A stretch of 64,000 bases of DNA from Catellatospora tritici (lineage in GTDB: Bacteria > Actinomycetota > Actinomycetes > Mycobacteriales > Micromonosporaceae), in assembly GCF_019083965.1 (NCBI RefSeq), contig NZ_JAHRCY010000026.1, positions 42,530 to 106,529 of the forward strand, read 5' to 3'. The translations under genes were made by a program, and so were the position numbers. Numbering within the stretch: position 1 is the first letter of the stretch; every line of letters begins with the position of its first letter. The notes under the pieces are model-generated. The model did no database searches, had not been told where the DNA came from, and saw only the letters and a list, made by a program, of their open reading frames with translations. This document shows positions 8,896-17,439 of the stretch, in pieces.

Positions 8896-9216
8896 CTGCC
8901 CGGTCCTCCATTCAGCACGATCGAAGAAATGAACAATTAATCGGTGATTGACTGACGTCACTGTCCGCGAGAGGATCGGAGGGATCGCGCCCCGGTCGCA
9001 CGGCGTTGGCCAATACGGGAACACACCGATTGCGAGAACGTCAATCCGCGTTCCGGGATTGTCTCCGCACCGACTGTCGCGGATGGACATGGCGCCTGGA
9101 GAATACGGATTCTCAAGCGAGACTCAAGCGATACTCGAGCGTCATTCGAGTGGGCCCGATAACGCTGTCCGCCGACAACTCACGGATAGCCGCACGATCC
9201 ACGAGGGACGTACGAG
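8896..9216. other. Divergent control region between the transporter operon and a lipoprotein gene
   Basis: No gene is seen in these 321 bases. They hold the presumed transporter promoter near 8900-8950, which is AT-rich, and a four-copy array of TCAAG/TCGAG cores at 9113-9152 serving the rightward gene. Confidence 0.6.
9113..9152 (+). promoter_or_regulatory. SARP-type direct repeat array, four copies
   Basis: Heptamers TCAAGCG, TCAAGCG, TCGAGCG and TCGAGTG start at 9113, 9124, 9135 and 9146, each exactly 11 bp apart. About 8 bp further lies TAACGCT, a plausible -10. ActII-ORF4 and DnrI are known to bind TCGAG-core heptamers in this spacing. It is the best array in the window. Confidence 0.8.
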
Positions 9217-9675
9217 ATGAGCATTGTGATTGAGACCTTCCGGCACGGAGCACGGCGTGGCGCGGCGATCGCCCTGGCGGTCGTGGCCACGTTGTCGCTG
9301 GCCACGGCCTGTTCGGAGGAAGCCCCGTCGCCGGTCGGCGCCTGGCAGACGAAGGTGCAGACCAGCCTGCCCTCCAGTGGCGAGGCGAAGATCACCTTCA
9401 ACGCGGACGGCACGCTGGTCCAGGACGGGACCGACACCCTCCCGGGCACCGGCTTCTGGCAGAAGTCGACCGACGGAAAGATCACCTTCCAGGTGGTCAT
9501 CCCGCTGGCCGACGCCACCAAGGAGAACATCATCGGCACCATCCGCGGCGAGCAGACCGCCACGCTCAAGGACGGCACCTACACGTCCAAGGGCATCTCG
9601 ACGCTGTACGACCTCAAGGGCAACAAGACCAAGTCCTTCGAGGTCAACCTCAACGGGACGCTGATCAAGTCCTGA
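9217..9675 (+). CDS. Small secreted lipoprotein under the cluster activator
   Basis: The product has 152 residues with a lipoprotein signal peptide ending LATAC. The mature part (PVGAWQTKV, ITFNADGTL, GTGFWQK, ITFQVVIPL, GTYTSKGIS) alternates beta-strands as in small beta-barrel, lipocalin-like (META/DUF-type) proteins. I do not recognise the family. The four-copy SARP array just upstream argues that it belongs to the polyketide cluster, perhaps binding or shielding a hydrophobic product at the membrane. That role is inference. Confidence 0.75.
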   Translation: MSIVIETFRHGARRGAAIALAVVATLSLATACSEEAPSPVGAWQTKVQTSLPSSGEAKITFNADGTLVQDGTDTLPGTGFWQKSTDGKITFQVVIPLADATKENIIGTIRGEQTATLKDGTYTSKGISTLYDLKGNKTKSFEVNLNGTLIKS

Positions 9676-9741
9676 TCGAAGGCCGTCGGGTCGACCGCCG
9701 CCCGGTCCGCAGTCACGGGCCGAAACCGATACCACACAGTC

Positions 9742-9777
9742 CGCGGCTGCGGGCGGCGCCTGCCGTCCGCAGCCGCG
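9742..9777 (+). terminator. Hairpin after the lipoprotein gene
   Basis: A 15-bp stem (CGCGGCTGCGG plus inner GCGG, one G-U pair) closes a 6-nt loop and is followed by a short T run. It separates the lipoprotein gene from the multicopper oxidase gene. Confidence 0.6.
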
Positions 9778-9841
9778 CCGTTTGGGCAGCGCCGGCCACC
9801 GTCGTCCAGGCAGCCCCTCACCCTGTGGCCGAGGAGAGAAC

Positions 9842-11473
9842 GTGAATCGCACAGTCAACCGCCGGGTGGCCCTGGTCGGCCTGCTCGGCGCGGGCGTGGC
9901 CGTCGGTGCCGGCCTGTCCATCCGCGCCTGGGGGCGCGACCACGCGGGCGAGCCCGAGCCCGTCGGTGAGCATCCCCTGATCAGCAACATCAACGTGCTC
10001 ACCAGTGACCTCGCCCTGCCCCAGCCCTTCAAACTGCCGCTGGTCGTCCCGCCGGTCCTCACCCCGGTCCCCAGCGGCGGCGCCGACACGTACGAATTGG
10101 TGCAGCAGGTCGCCAAGCAGGAGATCCTGCCCGGCCTGCAGACCGAGATCTGGGGCTACAACGGCGTCTTTCCCGGGCCGACCCTCGTGTCCCGCCGGGG
10201 TCGGCCGACGGTCGTCCGACACCGCAACGAACTGCCCGTGCCCACGGTGGTGCACCTGCACGGCGGCCACACCCCACCCGGCAGCGACGGCTTCCCCACC
10301 GACCTGGTGCTGCCCGATCCGACCCGTGTCCCCAAGAACCCGCGGGCCTCGGTCAAGCCGATGCCGCCCGGCATGACCCATCACGCGCCGGTCGCCGACC
10401 CCGCCGCCCACGTCGTCAAGCTCAGCCGCGACTACACCTATCCGATGGACCAGCGGGCGGCGACGCTGTGGTACCACGACCACCGGATGGACTACACCGG
10501 CCCGAGCGTGTGGCGCGGTCTGGCCGGGTTCCACCTCGTCCGCGACGACGTCGAGGACGCGCTGCCCCTGCCCGGCGGCGACCGGGAGATCCCGCTGATG
10601 ATCGCCGACCGCGCGTTCGCGGCGGACGGCTCGCTGAAGTACCCCTCGCTCGACCCCAGCCTCACCGTGATGCCAGGGGTGGAGCAGGCGTACATGCAGG
10701 GCGTGATGGGGGACGTGATCCTGGTCAACGGGGTGCCGTGGCCGGTGCTGGAGGTCGAGGCGGTCCGGTACCGGTTCCGGATCCTCAACGCCTCGAACGC
10801 CCGGTCGTACGAGCTGGCCCTGGACCGGGCGCCCGACGGCGACGTCCCGCTGGTCCAGATCGGCTCGGACGGAGGACTGCTGGGCGAGCCGGTCGCACAC
10901 CGGACCCTGTCGGTCGCCCCGGCCCAGCGCTTCGACGTCGTCATCGACTTCTCCCGATACCGCCCGGGCGACCTGGTGAAGCTGACCAACCTGGCGGGCA
11001 CCGGCCCCACCGTGAACGTGATGGCGTTCCGGGTCACCCGGACGGCCTCCGACGACAGCAGCGTGCCCGCCAAGCTGTCGGACTTCGAGCGGATCGACCC
11101 GGCCGAGGCGGTCCGGGAGCGGTCGTTCGACTTCCACCGGGCCGGGGACGAGGGCTGGTTCATCAACGGCCGTTTCTTCGACCCGACCAAGCCCGAGGCG
11201 ACACCGAAGCTGGGCGACACCGAGCTGTGGACGTTCACCTCGGACTACCACCACCCGGTGCACGTGCACCTGGTCAGCTTCCAGGTCGTCTCCCGCGACG
11301 GCGGACCGCCCGGCCGCTACGACGTCGGCTGGAAGGACACCGTGTTCGTCAACGGCGCCGAGAAGGTTTCGGTCATCGCCCGGTTCACCGGGTATCGCGG
11401 CCGTTACGTCCTGCACTGCCACAACCTCGAACACGAGGACATGGCGATGATGTCGACGTTCGAGGTGGTGTGA
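9842..11473 (+). CDS. Multicopper oxidase (CotA / bilirubin oxidase-like)
   Basis: The product has 543 residues. The GTG at 9842 follows GAGGAGA. The N-terminus has paired arginines and a hydrophobic stretch (NRRVALVGLLG), consistent with Tat export of a folded copper enzyme. All four copper motifs are intact: HLHGGH (about 138), WYHDH (about 210), HPVHVH (about 470) and HCHNLEHEDMAMM (about 525), the last including the type-1 Met ligand. It oxidises phenols or hydroquinones with O2. Placed inside a type II polyketide cluster, it is a candidate for late oxidation or oxidative coupling of the aromatic product. Confidence 0.9.
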   Translation: MNRTVNRRVALVGLLGAGVAVGAGLSIRAWGRDHAGEPEPVGEHPLISNINVLTSDLALPQPFKLPLVVPPVLTPVPSGGADTYELVQQVAKQEILPGLQTEIWGYNGVFPGPTLVSRRGRPTVVRHRNELPVPTVVHLHGGHTPPGSDGFPTDLVLPDPTRVPKNPRASVKPMPPGMTHHAPVADPAAHVVKLSRDYTYPMDQRAATLWYHDHRMDYTGPSVWRGLAGFHLVRDDVEDALPLPGGDREIPLMIADRAFAADGSLKYPSLDPSLTVMPGVEQAYMQGVMGDVILVNGVPWPVLEVEAVRYRFRILNASNARSYELALDRAPDGDVPLVQIGSDGGLLGEPVAHRTLSVAPAQRFDVVIDFSRYRPGDLVKLTNLAGTGPTVNVMAFRVTRTASDDSSVPAKLSDFERIDPAEAVRERSFDFHRAGDEGWFINGRFFDPTKPEATPKLGDTELWTFTSDYHHPVHVHLVSFQVVSRDGGPPGRYDVGWKDTVFVNGAEKVSVIARFTGYRGRYVLHCHNLEHEDMAMMSTFEVV

Positions 11474-11474
11474 C

Positions 11475-11513
11475 CGCCGGCCTTCGGAGGGACCATCCCG
11501 CCGAAGGCCGGCG
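11475..11513. terminator. Bidirectional hairpin between convergent genes
   Basis: There is a perfect 13-bp stem, CGCCGGCCTTCGG against its complement, with a 13-nt loop. It lies between the stops of the multicopper oxidase and the SnoaL-like gene. Confidence 0.8.
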
Positions 11514-11524
11514 ATGCCGCACGG

Positions 11525-11986
11525 TCACCGCAGGCGCAGGGTGTCCGGCTTGACCGTGCGGGAACTGTTGAGCAGCACCCCGTCGACCTCGACCAGTACG
11601 TCCTGCACCACCCCGGTCGGTTCCAAGGTCACCTTGCGCTCGGCGTCGGTATGGCTGACCAGCGAGTAGTACGTGACCACGATGGTCCCGTCCGCCCCAG
11701 GATCGATCTGGAACATGCCGAACCAGTGGTGGCGCACCACCCCGGCTGCGGCCGCGCGGGCCAGGAAGCCGCGCATCGCGGTGGCGATGTTGTCCCGCCC
11801 CGGCTCCAGCCGCCCGTTCGGATGGTGGAAGAACCGGCCGTCGGCCGTGAACGTGGCGGCGAACCCGTCCACGTCACCGTGATCCAGCAGGTGGATCTGC
11901 CGTGCGTAGAACGCGTGCACCGCGGCGTGGAGCGCGACGTCCGGCCGTGCCGTCGTGACCTGTCCCGCCGCGGCCGCGCTCACCAC
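11525..11986 (-). CDS. SnoaL-like (NTF2-fold) protein, paralogue 1
   Basis: The product has 153 residues. Features of the alpha+beta-barrel NTF2/SnoaL superfamily are DVDGFAATFTADGRF and the motif RHHWFGMF near residue 90. Members act as polyketide cyclases, epoxidases or hydrolases, or have no catalysis; the catalytic residue cannot be assigned here. Two other members of the same subfamily lie in this cluster (15863 and 17440). The start overlaps the upstream SDR stop; GTG at 11983 would give a GTGA coupling and GTG at 11986 is equally possible. Confidence 0.8.
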   Translation of the reverse strand: MVSAAAAGQVTTARPDVALHAAVHAFYARQIHLLDHGDVDGFAATFTADGRFFHHPNGRLEPGRDNIATAMRGFLARAAAAGVVRHHWFGMFQIDPGADGTIVVTYYSLVSHTDAERKVTLEPTGVVQDVLVEVDGVLLNSSRTVKPDTLRLR

Positions 11987-12717
11987 TGCAGTCCCCCGTT
12001 GACCTCCAGCACGTGGCCGTTGACATAGGAGCTGTCCGGCCCGGCCAGGAACAGCGCGGCACCCACCACCTCGTCCGGTCGGCCCAGCCGACCCATGGCC
12101 AGCTTCGGCTTGTATCTAGCCCATACCGGCTCGTTGGCGGCCAGCGCCTTGCCCATACCCTCGTCGATGAGCCCGGGTGACAGGCAGTTGGCGGTGATGC
12201 CCTGCGGCGCCAGTTCCACCGCGGTGACCCGGGTGAACATCTCCACCGCCGCCTTGGAGGCGCAGTACGCCGAGGCGCCGGGCGTGATCCGGGTGGCCAG
12301 CGCCGACGACAAGTTTATGATCTTGCCACCGCCACGCTGAACCAGATGCGGAACCGCCGCGTGGGTGCAGTGGAAGACCCCGTTCACATTGGTGTCGAGA
12401 GTCTCCGACCACTTCCGCGGATCGATGGCGGCCGCCTGGCCCGGATTGCTGATGCCCGCGTTGGCGACCACGATGTCCAGCCCGCCAAACCGGGACACGG
12501 CCTGGGCCATCAGCTCGGCCACGGAGTCCACCCGGCGAACGTCGGTCTCCTGGAAGGCGACGGCGTCGCCGTACTCGTCCAGCAGTTCCCGGGCCGGCGC
12601 CGGATCGCGCCCGGCGATGACCACCTGGCTCCCCTCGGCCAGGAACGCGGCGGCGATCTGGCGGCCCAGCCCACGCGTGCCCCCGGTGATCACGGCCACT
12701 TTACCTTTGAGCAGCAC
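11980..12717 (-). CDS. Short-chain dehydrogenase/reductase (tailoring)
   Basis: The product has 245 residues. Cofactor motif TGGTRGLG, NAG motif NAGISNPG, catalytic Ser near LSSALA and YCASKAAVE with Tyr/Lys are all present. GTG 12717 is preceded by AGGAGG 5 bp away; an overlapping ATG two codons upstream is out of frame. It is a classical SDR, probably NADPH-linked given the Arg in the glycine motif and the downstream Arg. It should act as a ketoreductase or dehydrogenase on the polyketide. It is co-transcribed with the ActVA-ORF5-like gene upstream and the SnoaL-like gene downstream. Confidence 0.85.
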   Translation of the reverse strand: MLLKGKVAVITGGTRGLGRQIAAAFLAEGSQVVIAGRDPAPARELLDEYGDAVAFQETDVRRVDSVAELMAQAVSRFGGLDIVVANAGISNPGQAAAIDPRKWSETLDTNVNGVFHCTHAAVPHLVQRGGGKIINLSSALATRITPGASAYCASKAAVEMFTRVTAVELAPQGITANCLSPGLIDEGMGKALAANEPVWARYKPKLAMGRLGRPDEVVGAALFLAGPDSSYVNGHVLEVNGGLQW

Positions 12718-12787
12718 GCATCCTCCTGTTTCCTGTCCGCGCGCGCGGACGATTCGCCACCGCCCGCGGACGCGGACGGTTCGGTCC

Positions 12788-13927
12788 TCAGCCCGGGGGC
12801 GCCGGCGGCCACACCTTGGCCGCGTACGCCGCACCGGTCAGCTCGACCTGCAGGCCGACATGCGCGGCGATGCTGTGCACGTCGCGCCACACCCGCTGCG
12901 CCGGGCTGTTCGTCGCCTGGCCGCGGGTGCCGCAGGCGTGGAACAGCCGGTCGACCACGCCCACGATGGACTCCACCGCCAGCGCGCAGTCCCGCGCACT
13001 GCGGGCGGCGGTCAGCGCGTCCACTCCGCCCCCGTCGGCGGTACGCGCCACCCGGTCCAGCAGCAGCGCGGCGGCATCCAGCTCCCCCGCGACCCGGGCC
13101 AGCAGCTGCTGCGGACCCGGCTTGCCGCGCAGGGCGACCCCGAACGGGTCACTACGCTGGCCCGTCCACGCCGTCCACCAGCGCAGCAGGCCCATGGCGG
13201 CGCCCAGCGCAGGCGCGGCGAACAGCAGCGGACTGACCGCCGGCAGCGGCAGGTCGTACCCGCGGACGCCTGGTACGGCATCGTGACCGGCCATCAGCGT
13301 GCTGTGGCGAAACGTCCGGTGCTCCGGCACGAACAGGTCCTCGACCACCATGGTGTTGCTGCCGGTGCCGCGCATGCCCACGTTGAACCAGGTGTCCAGG
13401 ATCGTGAAGCCGCCGCTGGGCAGGGCGAAGAACCGCAACTCGCCACTGACCACCCGCGCGCAGGCCAGCACCCAGTCCGCGTGGTCGATGCCGCTGGTCA
13501 GCGCCCACTCGCCGGTCACTCGCCAGCCACCGGAGACGGGCGTGGCCCGCCCGGTCGGCACCAGCGCGCCGACGCCCACGGTGTCCGGGCCGGTGGCCCA
13601 GAACTCGTCGCGCCCCTCCTCCGGCAGGTACGCCGCCATCCGCCCGACACTGGCCAGGATCGAGGCGATCCAAGCGGTCGACGCACAGCCCTCGGCCACC
13701 GCGGCGACCGCACGGGCCAGCTGCTCCCACGTCGCCAGACGGTCCCGCTCGGGCACCGGCAGGTAGGCGGGCGGCACGAAGTACCGGGCGAATCCTGCGT
13801 CCACCAGCGCCGCCACGGTCTCGGCGGGCAGCCGTCGCCGTTCCTCGGCGTCGAGCGCCTGCTTGGCGGCCAGCGCCGCGAGCGTGTCCACGCCGCGCAG
13901 CGGCTCGACGAGTTCGGTGCTTCCCAT
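12788..13927 (-). CDS. ActVA-ORF5-like two-component flavin monooxygenase (acyl-CoA dehydrogenase fold)
   Basis: The product has 379 residues with the acyl-CoA dehydrogenase/HpaB-like fold of reduced-flavin-dependent hydroxylases. The N-terminal helical part (RRRLPAETVAALVDAGFARYFVP) and middle beta domain (GGWRVTGEWALTSGIDHADW, MRGTGSNTMVVEDLFVP) match enzymes such as ActVA-ORF5 that hydroxylate naphthoquinone or anthraquinone rings. ATG 13927 follows AAGGAGG. It needs FMNH2 or FADH2 from a separate reductase, and the gene at 22579-23085 encodes a fitting partner. Three SARP repeats precede it. Confidence 0.82.
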   Translation of the reverse strand: MGSTELVEPLRGVDTLAALAAKQALDAEERRRLPAETVAALVDAGFARYFVPPAYLPVPERDRLATWEQLARAVAAVAEGCASTAWIASILASVGRMAAYLPEEGRDEFWATGPDTVGVGALVPTGRATPVSGGWRVTGEWALTSGIDHADWVLACARVVSGELRFFALPSGGFTILDTWFNVGMRGTGSNTMVVEDLFVPEHRTFRHSTLMAGHDAVPGVRGYDLPLPAVSPLLFAAPALGAAMGLLRWWTAWTGQRSDPFGVALRGKPGPQQLLARVAGELDAAALLLDRVARTADGGGVDALTAARSARDCALAVESIVGVVDRLFHACGTRGQATNSPAQRVWRDVHSIAAHVGLQVELTGAAYAAKVWPPAPPG

Positions 13928-13975
13928 CGGCGCCTCCTTCGGATATCCACCCGGGGCCGATGGTGCCGGGCGCCG

Positions 13976-14002
13976 CTGGAGAGCCGCTCAGGTCCGGCTC
14001 GA
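13976..14002 (-). promoter_or_regulatory. SARP-type repeats for the leftward oxygenase operon
   Basis: Read on the minus strand the cores TCGAG, CTGAG and TCCAG lie at 14002, 13991 and 13980, 11 bp apart. The last is 49 bp from the start codon at 13927. Confidence 0.6.
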
Positions 14003-14037
14003 TCGCCGGTACGGCACGACCGGCGTCCCAGCGACTG

Positions 14038-14064
14038 TCGAGCAGGGCTCCAACGCAGCTATAG
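14038..14064 (+). promoter_or_regulatory. SARP-type repeats for the rightward ketoreductase operon
   Basis: Cores TCGAG (14038) and TCCAA (14049) are spaced 11 bp, with a degenerate third, TATAG, at 14060. They lie 60-85 bp before the ketoreductase start. The region thus resembles the divergent actIII-actI control region. Confidence 0.6.
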
Positions 14065-14123
14065 CCCGGGTTGTGACCCTCGATCCGTCCGCAGTCAGCA
14101 CAGCGATAGATCAAGGAGTGTCG

Positions 14124-14909
14124 ATGACGCACGGTGGAAGAGAGGTGGCCCTGGTCACCGGCGGGACGAGCGGCATCGGGCTGGCGATCGCGCGCAGCCT
14201 CGCCGAGTCCAGGCACGCGGTGTTCATCTGCGGCCGCGAGGGCGACCGGGTGGCCAAGACGGTGGCGGAGCTGACCGGCGAGCACCTGGACGTCGACGGT
14301 ACCGAGGCCGATGTGCGCTCGCCCGAGGACGTACGCCGGTTGGTGGCGTCGGCGGTGGAGCGGTTCGGGCCCATCTCGGTCCTGGTCAACAACGCCGGGC
14401 GCAGCGGCGGCGGCGCGACGGCGGGTATCACCGACGAACTGTGGAACGACGTGGTGGAGACCAACCTCAACGCCGTCTTCCGGGTCACCCGGGAGGTGCT
14501 CAACTCCGGCGGGATGCTGGCCCGGGGCAAGGGTCGGATCATCAACATCGCCTCGACCGGGGGCAAGCAGGGTGTGGTGCTCGGGGCGCCGTACTCGGCC
14601 TCCAAGCACGGGGTGGTCGGCTTCACCAAGGCCCTGGGCCTGGAGCTGGCGAAGTCGGGCATCACCGTCAACGCGGTCTGCCCGGGTTACGTGGAGACGC
14701 CGATGGCCCAGCGGGTCCGCGACGGGTACGCCCAGGTCTGGGACACCACCTCCGACGACGTCTTGACCCGGTTCCAGGCCAAGATCCCGCTCGGCCGCTA
14801 CTCGACCCCGGAGGAGGTCGCGGGGCTGGTCGGCTACCTGGTCACGCCGACCGCGGCCTCCATCACCGCGCAGGCGCTCAACGTCTGCGGCGGCCTGGGC
14901 AACTACTGA
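14124..14909 (+). CDS. Type II polyketide ketoreductase (ActIII-like, C-9 specific)
   Basis: The product has 261 residues. It has ATG 14124 with AAGGAG, cofactor motif TGGTSGIG, NNAGRSGGG, catalytic Ser in NIASTGGKQG, YSASKHG with Tyr/Lys, and the family tail CPGYVETPMAQRVRDGYA. It ends in ALNVCGGLGNY, which is virtually diagnostic of the actinorhodin-type C-9 ketoreductases. It uses NADPH to reduce the C-9 carbonyl of the nascent poly-beta-ketone and helps fix the first ring. The aromatase/cyclase gene follows after 18 bp in the same operon. Confidence 0.95.
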   Translation: MTHGGREVALVTGGTSGIGLAIARSLAESRHAVFICGREGDRVAKTVAELTGEHLDVDGTEADVRSPEDVRRLVASAVERFGPISVLVNNAGRSGGGATAGITDELWNDVVETNLNAVFRVTREVLNSGGMLARGKGRIINIASTGGKQGVVLGAPYSASKHGVVGFTKALGLELAKSGITVNAVCPGYVETPMAQRVRDGYAQVWDTTSDDVLTRFQAKIPLGRYSTPEEVAGLVGYLVTPTAASITAQALNVCGGLGNY

Positions 14910-14927
14910 CACAGTCGAAGGAGCACC

Positions 14928-15866
14928 ATGTCCCACCAGGTACGCAACACCGTCCACGAGATCACCGTCGACGCCCCCGCGAAGATCGTTTACAACCTGC
15001 TCGCCGACGTGACCAACTGGCCCCGGGTGTTCCCGCCCACCGTGCACATCGAGCAGGTGGAGCAGGACGGCGACACCGAGCGCATCCGGCTCTGGGCCAC
15101 CGCCAACGGCGAGGTCAAGACCTGGACCTCCCGCCGTACGCTCGATCCTGACGAACTGCGGATCACCTTCCGCCAGGAGGTGTCCCAGCCGCCGGTGGCC
15201 TCGATGGGCGGCGGCTGGTTCGTCGAGCAGCTGTCGGAGGACCGCTCGCGGGTGGTGCTGACGCACGACTTCACCGCCGTCGGCGACGACCCGGACAACA
15301 TCGCCTGGATCGACCGGGCGGTGGAGCACAACAGCACCACCGAGCTGGCCTCACTGAAGGCGGCCGCCGAGGAGATCGCGGGCCTCGACGAGCTGCGGCT
15401 CAGCTTCGAGGACTCGCTGCACATCAACGGCCAGCTGTCCGATGTGTACGACTTCATCAACGAGGCCGACCGCTGGTCCGAGCGGCTGCCGCACGTGGCC
15501 ACCGTGGACCTGCGCGAGGACACCCCGGGCATCCAGCAACTGAGCATGGACACCCGGACCGCCGACGGCTCCACCCACACGACCGTGTCCGTGCGGGTCT
15601 GCCTGCCGCCCGACCGCATCGTGTACAAGCAGATCAAGGTGCCCGCCCTGATGACCCTGCACACCGGGTACTGGCAGCTGACGTCGGAGGGCGATGGGGT
15701 CACCGCGACCTCGCAGCACACGGTGGTCATCAAACGCGAGGCGGTCGAGCAGATCCTGGGCGTGGGCGCCACCGTCGCCGACGCCCGCGCGTACGTGCAG
15801 AAGGCCCTGAGCGCCAACAGCACCGCCACGCTGCGCCACGCCAAGGCGTTCGCGGAAGGGGCGTGA
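14928..15866 (+). CDS. Bifunctional aromatase/cyclase (ActVII-like, di-domain)
   Basis: The product has 312 residues. Two consecutive START/Bet v1-like domains are seen. The first begins HEITVDAPAKIVYNLLADVTNWP with the conserved PPTVHIE segment; the second begins INGQLSDVYDFINEADRWSERLPHV. This di-domain form is the one that dehydrates and aromatises the first ring of C-9-reduced polyketides. AAGGAG precedes ATG 14928. Translation is coupled to the next gene by a GTGA overlap. Confidence 0.93.
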   Translation: MSHQVRNTVHEITVDAPAKIVYNLLADVTNWPRVFPPTVHIEQVEQDGDTERIRLWATANGEVKTWTSRRTLDPDELRITFRQEVSQPPVASMGGGWFVEQLSEDRSRVVLTHDFTAVGDDPDNIAWIDRAVEHNSTTELASLKAAAEEIAGLDELRLSFEDSLHINGQLSDVYDFINEADRWSERLPHVATVDLREDTPGIQQLSMDTRTADGSTHTTVSVRVCLPPDRIVYKQIKVPALMTLHTGYWQLTSEGDGVTATSQHTVVIKREAVEQILGVGATVADARAYVQKALSANSTATLRHAKAFAEGA

Positions 15867-16324
15867 GGATGACCTCGCTGGAGACGCCCGCGCTGGACAC
15901 GCCGTTGGCGGCGGTCAGCGCCGAGCTGTACTTCCAGATCCAGCAGTTCTACTCGGTGCAGATGCGGTTGCTCGACACGGGCCAGGCCGAGGCCTGGGCG
16001 GACACGTTCACCGAGGACGGGGTGTTCCACCAGAGCGTGGCCCCCGCGCTGCGCGGGCGTCACGACATCGCGGTCGCCGCGCGTCGCCGGATAGACCAAC
16101 TGGTGACCGAGGGCAGGACGCGCCGACACTGGTTCGGCATGCTCGAGGTGCATCTGGAAGACGACGGCGTGGTGGGCACCAGCTACTACGGCATCGCGAT
16201 GGCGACGCCCGCGGGCGGGCAGCTGCAGATCTACGCCAGCACGGAGGCCACCGACAGCCTGGTGTTCGCCGACGGCCGGTGGCTGGTGCGGCACCGCTGG
16301 GTGTCGCACGACGCCACCGTCTGA
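15863..16324 (+). CDS. SnoaL-like (NTF2-fold) protein, paralogue 2
   Basis: The product has 153 residues. It contains the same subfamily features as the proteins at 11525 and 17440: QIQQFYSVQMRLLDTGQAEAWADTFTEDG and RRHWFGML. The GTG at 15863 overlaps the cyclase stop by 4 bp; an ATG two codons later (15869) is the alternative. In the operon with ketoreductase and aromatase it is likely to act early on the cyclised intermediate, but the reaction cannot be read from sequence. Confidence 0.8.
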   Translation: MRMTSLETPALDTPLAAVSAELYFQIQQFYSVQMRLLDTGQAEAWADTFTEDGVFHQSVAPALRGRHDIAVAARRRIDQLVTEGRTRRHWFGMLEVHLEDDGVVGTSYYGIAMATPAGGQLQIYASTEATDSLVFADGRWLVRHRWVSHDATV

Positions 16325-16336
16325 ACCACGGCCCCA

Positions 16337-16380
16337 GCGGACTGCCCGCCTGCCTCACGCGTGGCAGGTGGGCAGTCCGC
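16337..16380. terminator. Bidirectional terminator reaching into the cyclase gene end
   Basis: An 18-bp stem with one G-U pair (GCGGACTGCCC then GCCTGCC) has an 8-nt loop. The stop codon of the leftward cyclase gene (16355) lies in the loop, so one arm is coding for its C-terminal residues. Confidence 0.8.
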
Positions 16381-17269
16381 CGTGGAAGTCGACCATCTCG
16401 CCGAAGATCCCGACGACGTCCAGCGGAGCACCGAGCACGGCCCCGCCGAGCTCCGCGTACGCCCGGTGCAGGTTGCCGACCAGGCGCTCGGAGTCCAGCA
16501 GGTCGGCGAACTCGCCGAGATCGGCCTCGCGGGAGAGCTCCAACGGGCTCAGCCCCGCGGTCACCCCGTCGCGGGCCAGCCGCTGCAGCCAGGTCAGGTA
16601 GGCCTCGGTCTCATCGAGCACCCGCTGGTCGGTGACCGGTCCGTGCCCGCAGACGATCGTGTTCAGGCCGAGCTTGCGCAGCCGCTCGATCGCCCGCAGC
16701 GAACCCTCGACCGAACCCATCAGCGTGAACGGGGTGACCCCGGCCATCGCGATGTCGCCGACGAACACCACGCCCCGGTCCGGGACGGCCACCACGACGT
16801 CGTTGGTGGTGTGCGCCGGACCCAGGTGCAGCAGTTCGACCCGGATGTCGCCGATGTGCAGGCGCAGCTCGTCACGGAAAGTCACCGCCGGCAGGGTCAC
16901 CTCGACCGGCCCCCAGTCGACGTCGGGCCACAGCCCGGTCAGTCCGAGGCCGGAGTCGGCCATCTCCTGACGGGCCTCCTCGTGCGCCACGATCACGCTC
17001 TCCGGTGCGAACACGAAGTTGCCGAAGGTGTGGTCGCCGTGGTGGTGGGTGTTGACCAGCAGCCGCGGCGGCACGGCCGTACGGGCCCGGATCGCCTCTC
17101 GCAGCGCGGTGGCCCGGCGCGAGGTCGCCGCAGTGTCCACGACGGCCAGGCCGGTGCCGTCGAGGACCACGCCGGCGTTGTTCAGGCACCACCCGCCGTC
17201 GGGCTGCAGGTAGACGAAGACCCCGTCGGCGATCTCGACGAGTCCGGGAGTGCTGCTGGCAGAGCCCAC
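16355..17269 (-). CDS. Metallo-beta-lactamase-fold cyclase/thioesterase (ActIV-like)
   Basis: The product has 304 residues. The zinc motif HHHGDH (in NTHHHGDHTFGN, around residue 75) and later ligands LGPAHTTND, FVGDIAM and CGHGPV are complete. In aromatic polyketide clusters this fold is represented by ActIV, the cyclase/thioesterase that closes the second ring and releases the chain. GTG 17269 is chosen because AAAGGAAG lies 10 bp upstream; an in-frame ATG at 17320 has no ribosome site. It is divergent from the third SnoaL-like gene, with separate SARP repeats for each direction. Confidence 0.82.
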   Translation of the reverse strand: MGSASSTPGLVEIADGVFVYLQPDGGWCLNNAGVVLDGTGLAVVDTAATSRRATALREAIRARTAVPPRLLVNTHHHGDHTFGNFVFAPESVIVAHEEARQEMADSGLGLTGLWPDVDWGPVEVTLPAVTFRDELRLHIGDIRVELLHLGPAHTTNDVVVAVPDRGVVFVGDIAMAGVTPFTLMGSVEGSLRAIERLRKLGLNTIVCGHGPVTDQRVLDETEAYLTWLQRLARDGVTAGLSPLELSREADLGEFADLLDSERLVGNLHRAYAELGGAVLGAPLDVVGIFGEMVDFHGGLPTCHA

Positions 17270-17318
17270 GGTGCCGCTTCCTTTCCTGGTTGGATCGCGT
17301 CCATGCTGGTCCAGGCGC

Positions 17319-17345
17319 ATCGAGCCCGGCTGGAGAGCCGGTCGA
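17319..17345 (-). promoter_or_regulatory. SARP-type repeats for the MBL-fold cyclase gene
   Basis: On the minus strand the cores TCGAC (17345), TCCAG (17334) and TCGAT (17323) are 11 bp apart. The last is 50 bp from the GTG at 17269. Confidence 0.6.
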
Positions 17346-17367
17346 TCGAGCGCGCGCCCACCGGGAG

Positions 17368-17396
17368 TCGAGCACCGTTCGACCTGTCCTCCAGCC
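17368..17396 (+). promoter_or_regulatory. SARP-type repeats for the third SnoaL-like gene
   Basis: The cores TCGAG (17368), TCGAC (17379) and TCCAG (17390) lie exactly 11 bp apart, 46 bp before the start at 17440. Confidence 0.68.
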
Positions 17397-17439
17397 CGGT
17401 CGCCAAAACTGCGGTTCGTTCGGCGATCGAGGAGGATTC

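Noticed and set aside
12365..15329. Very long open frames on both strands across the oxygenase, ketoreductase and cyclase genes
   Set aside because: They are opposite-strand or out-of-phase shadows of high third-position GC genes. Their peptides are Arg/Pro/Ala-rich with no motif, while the chosen frames carry clear family signatures.
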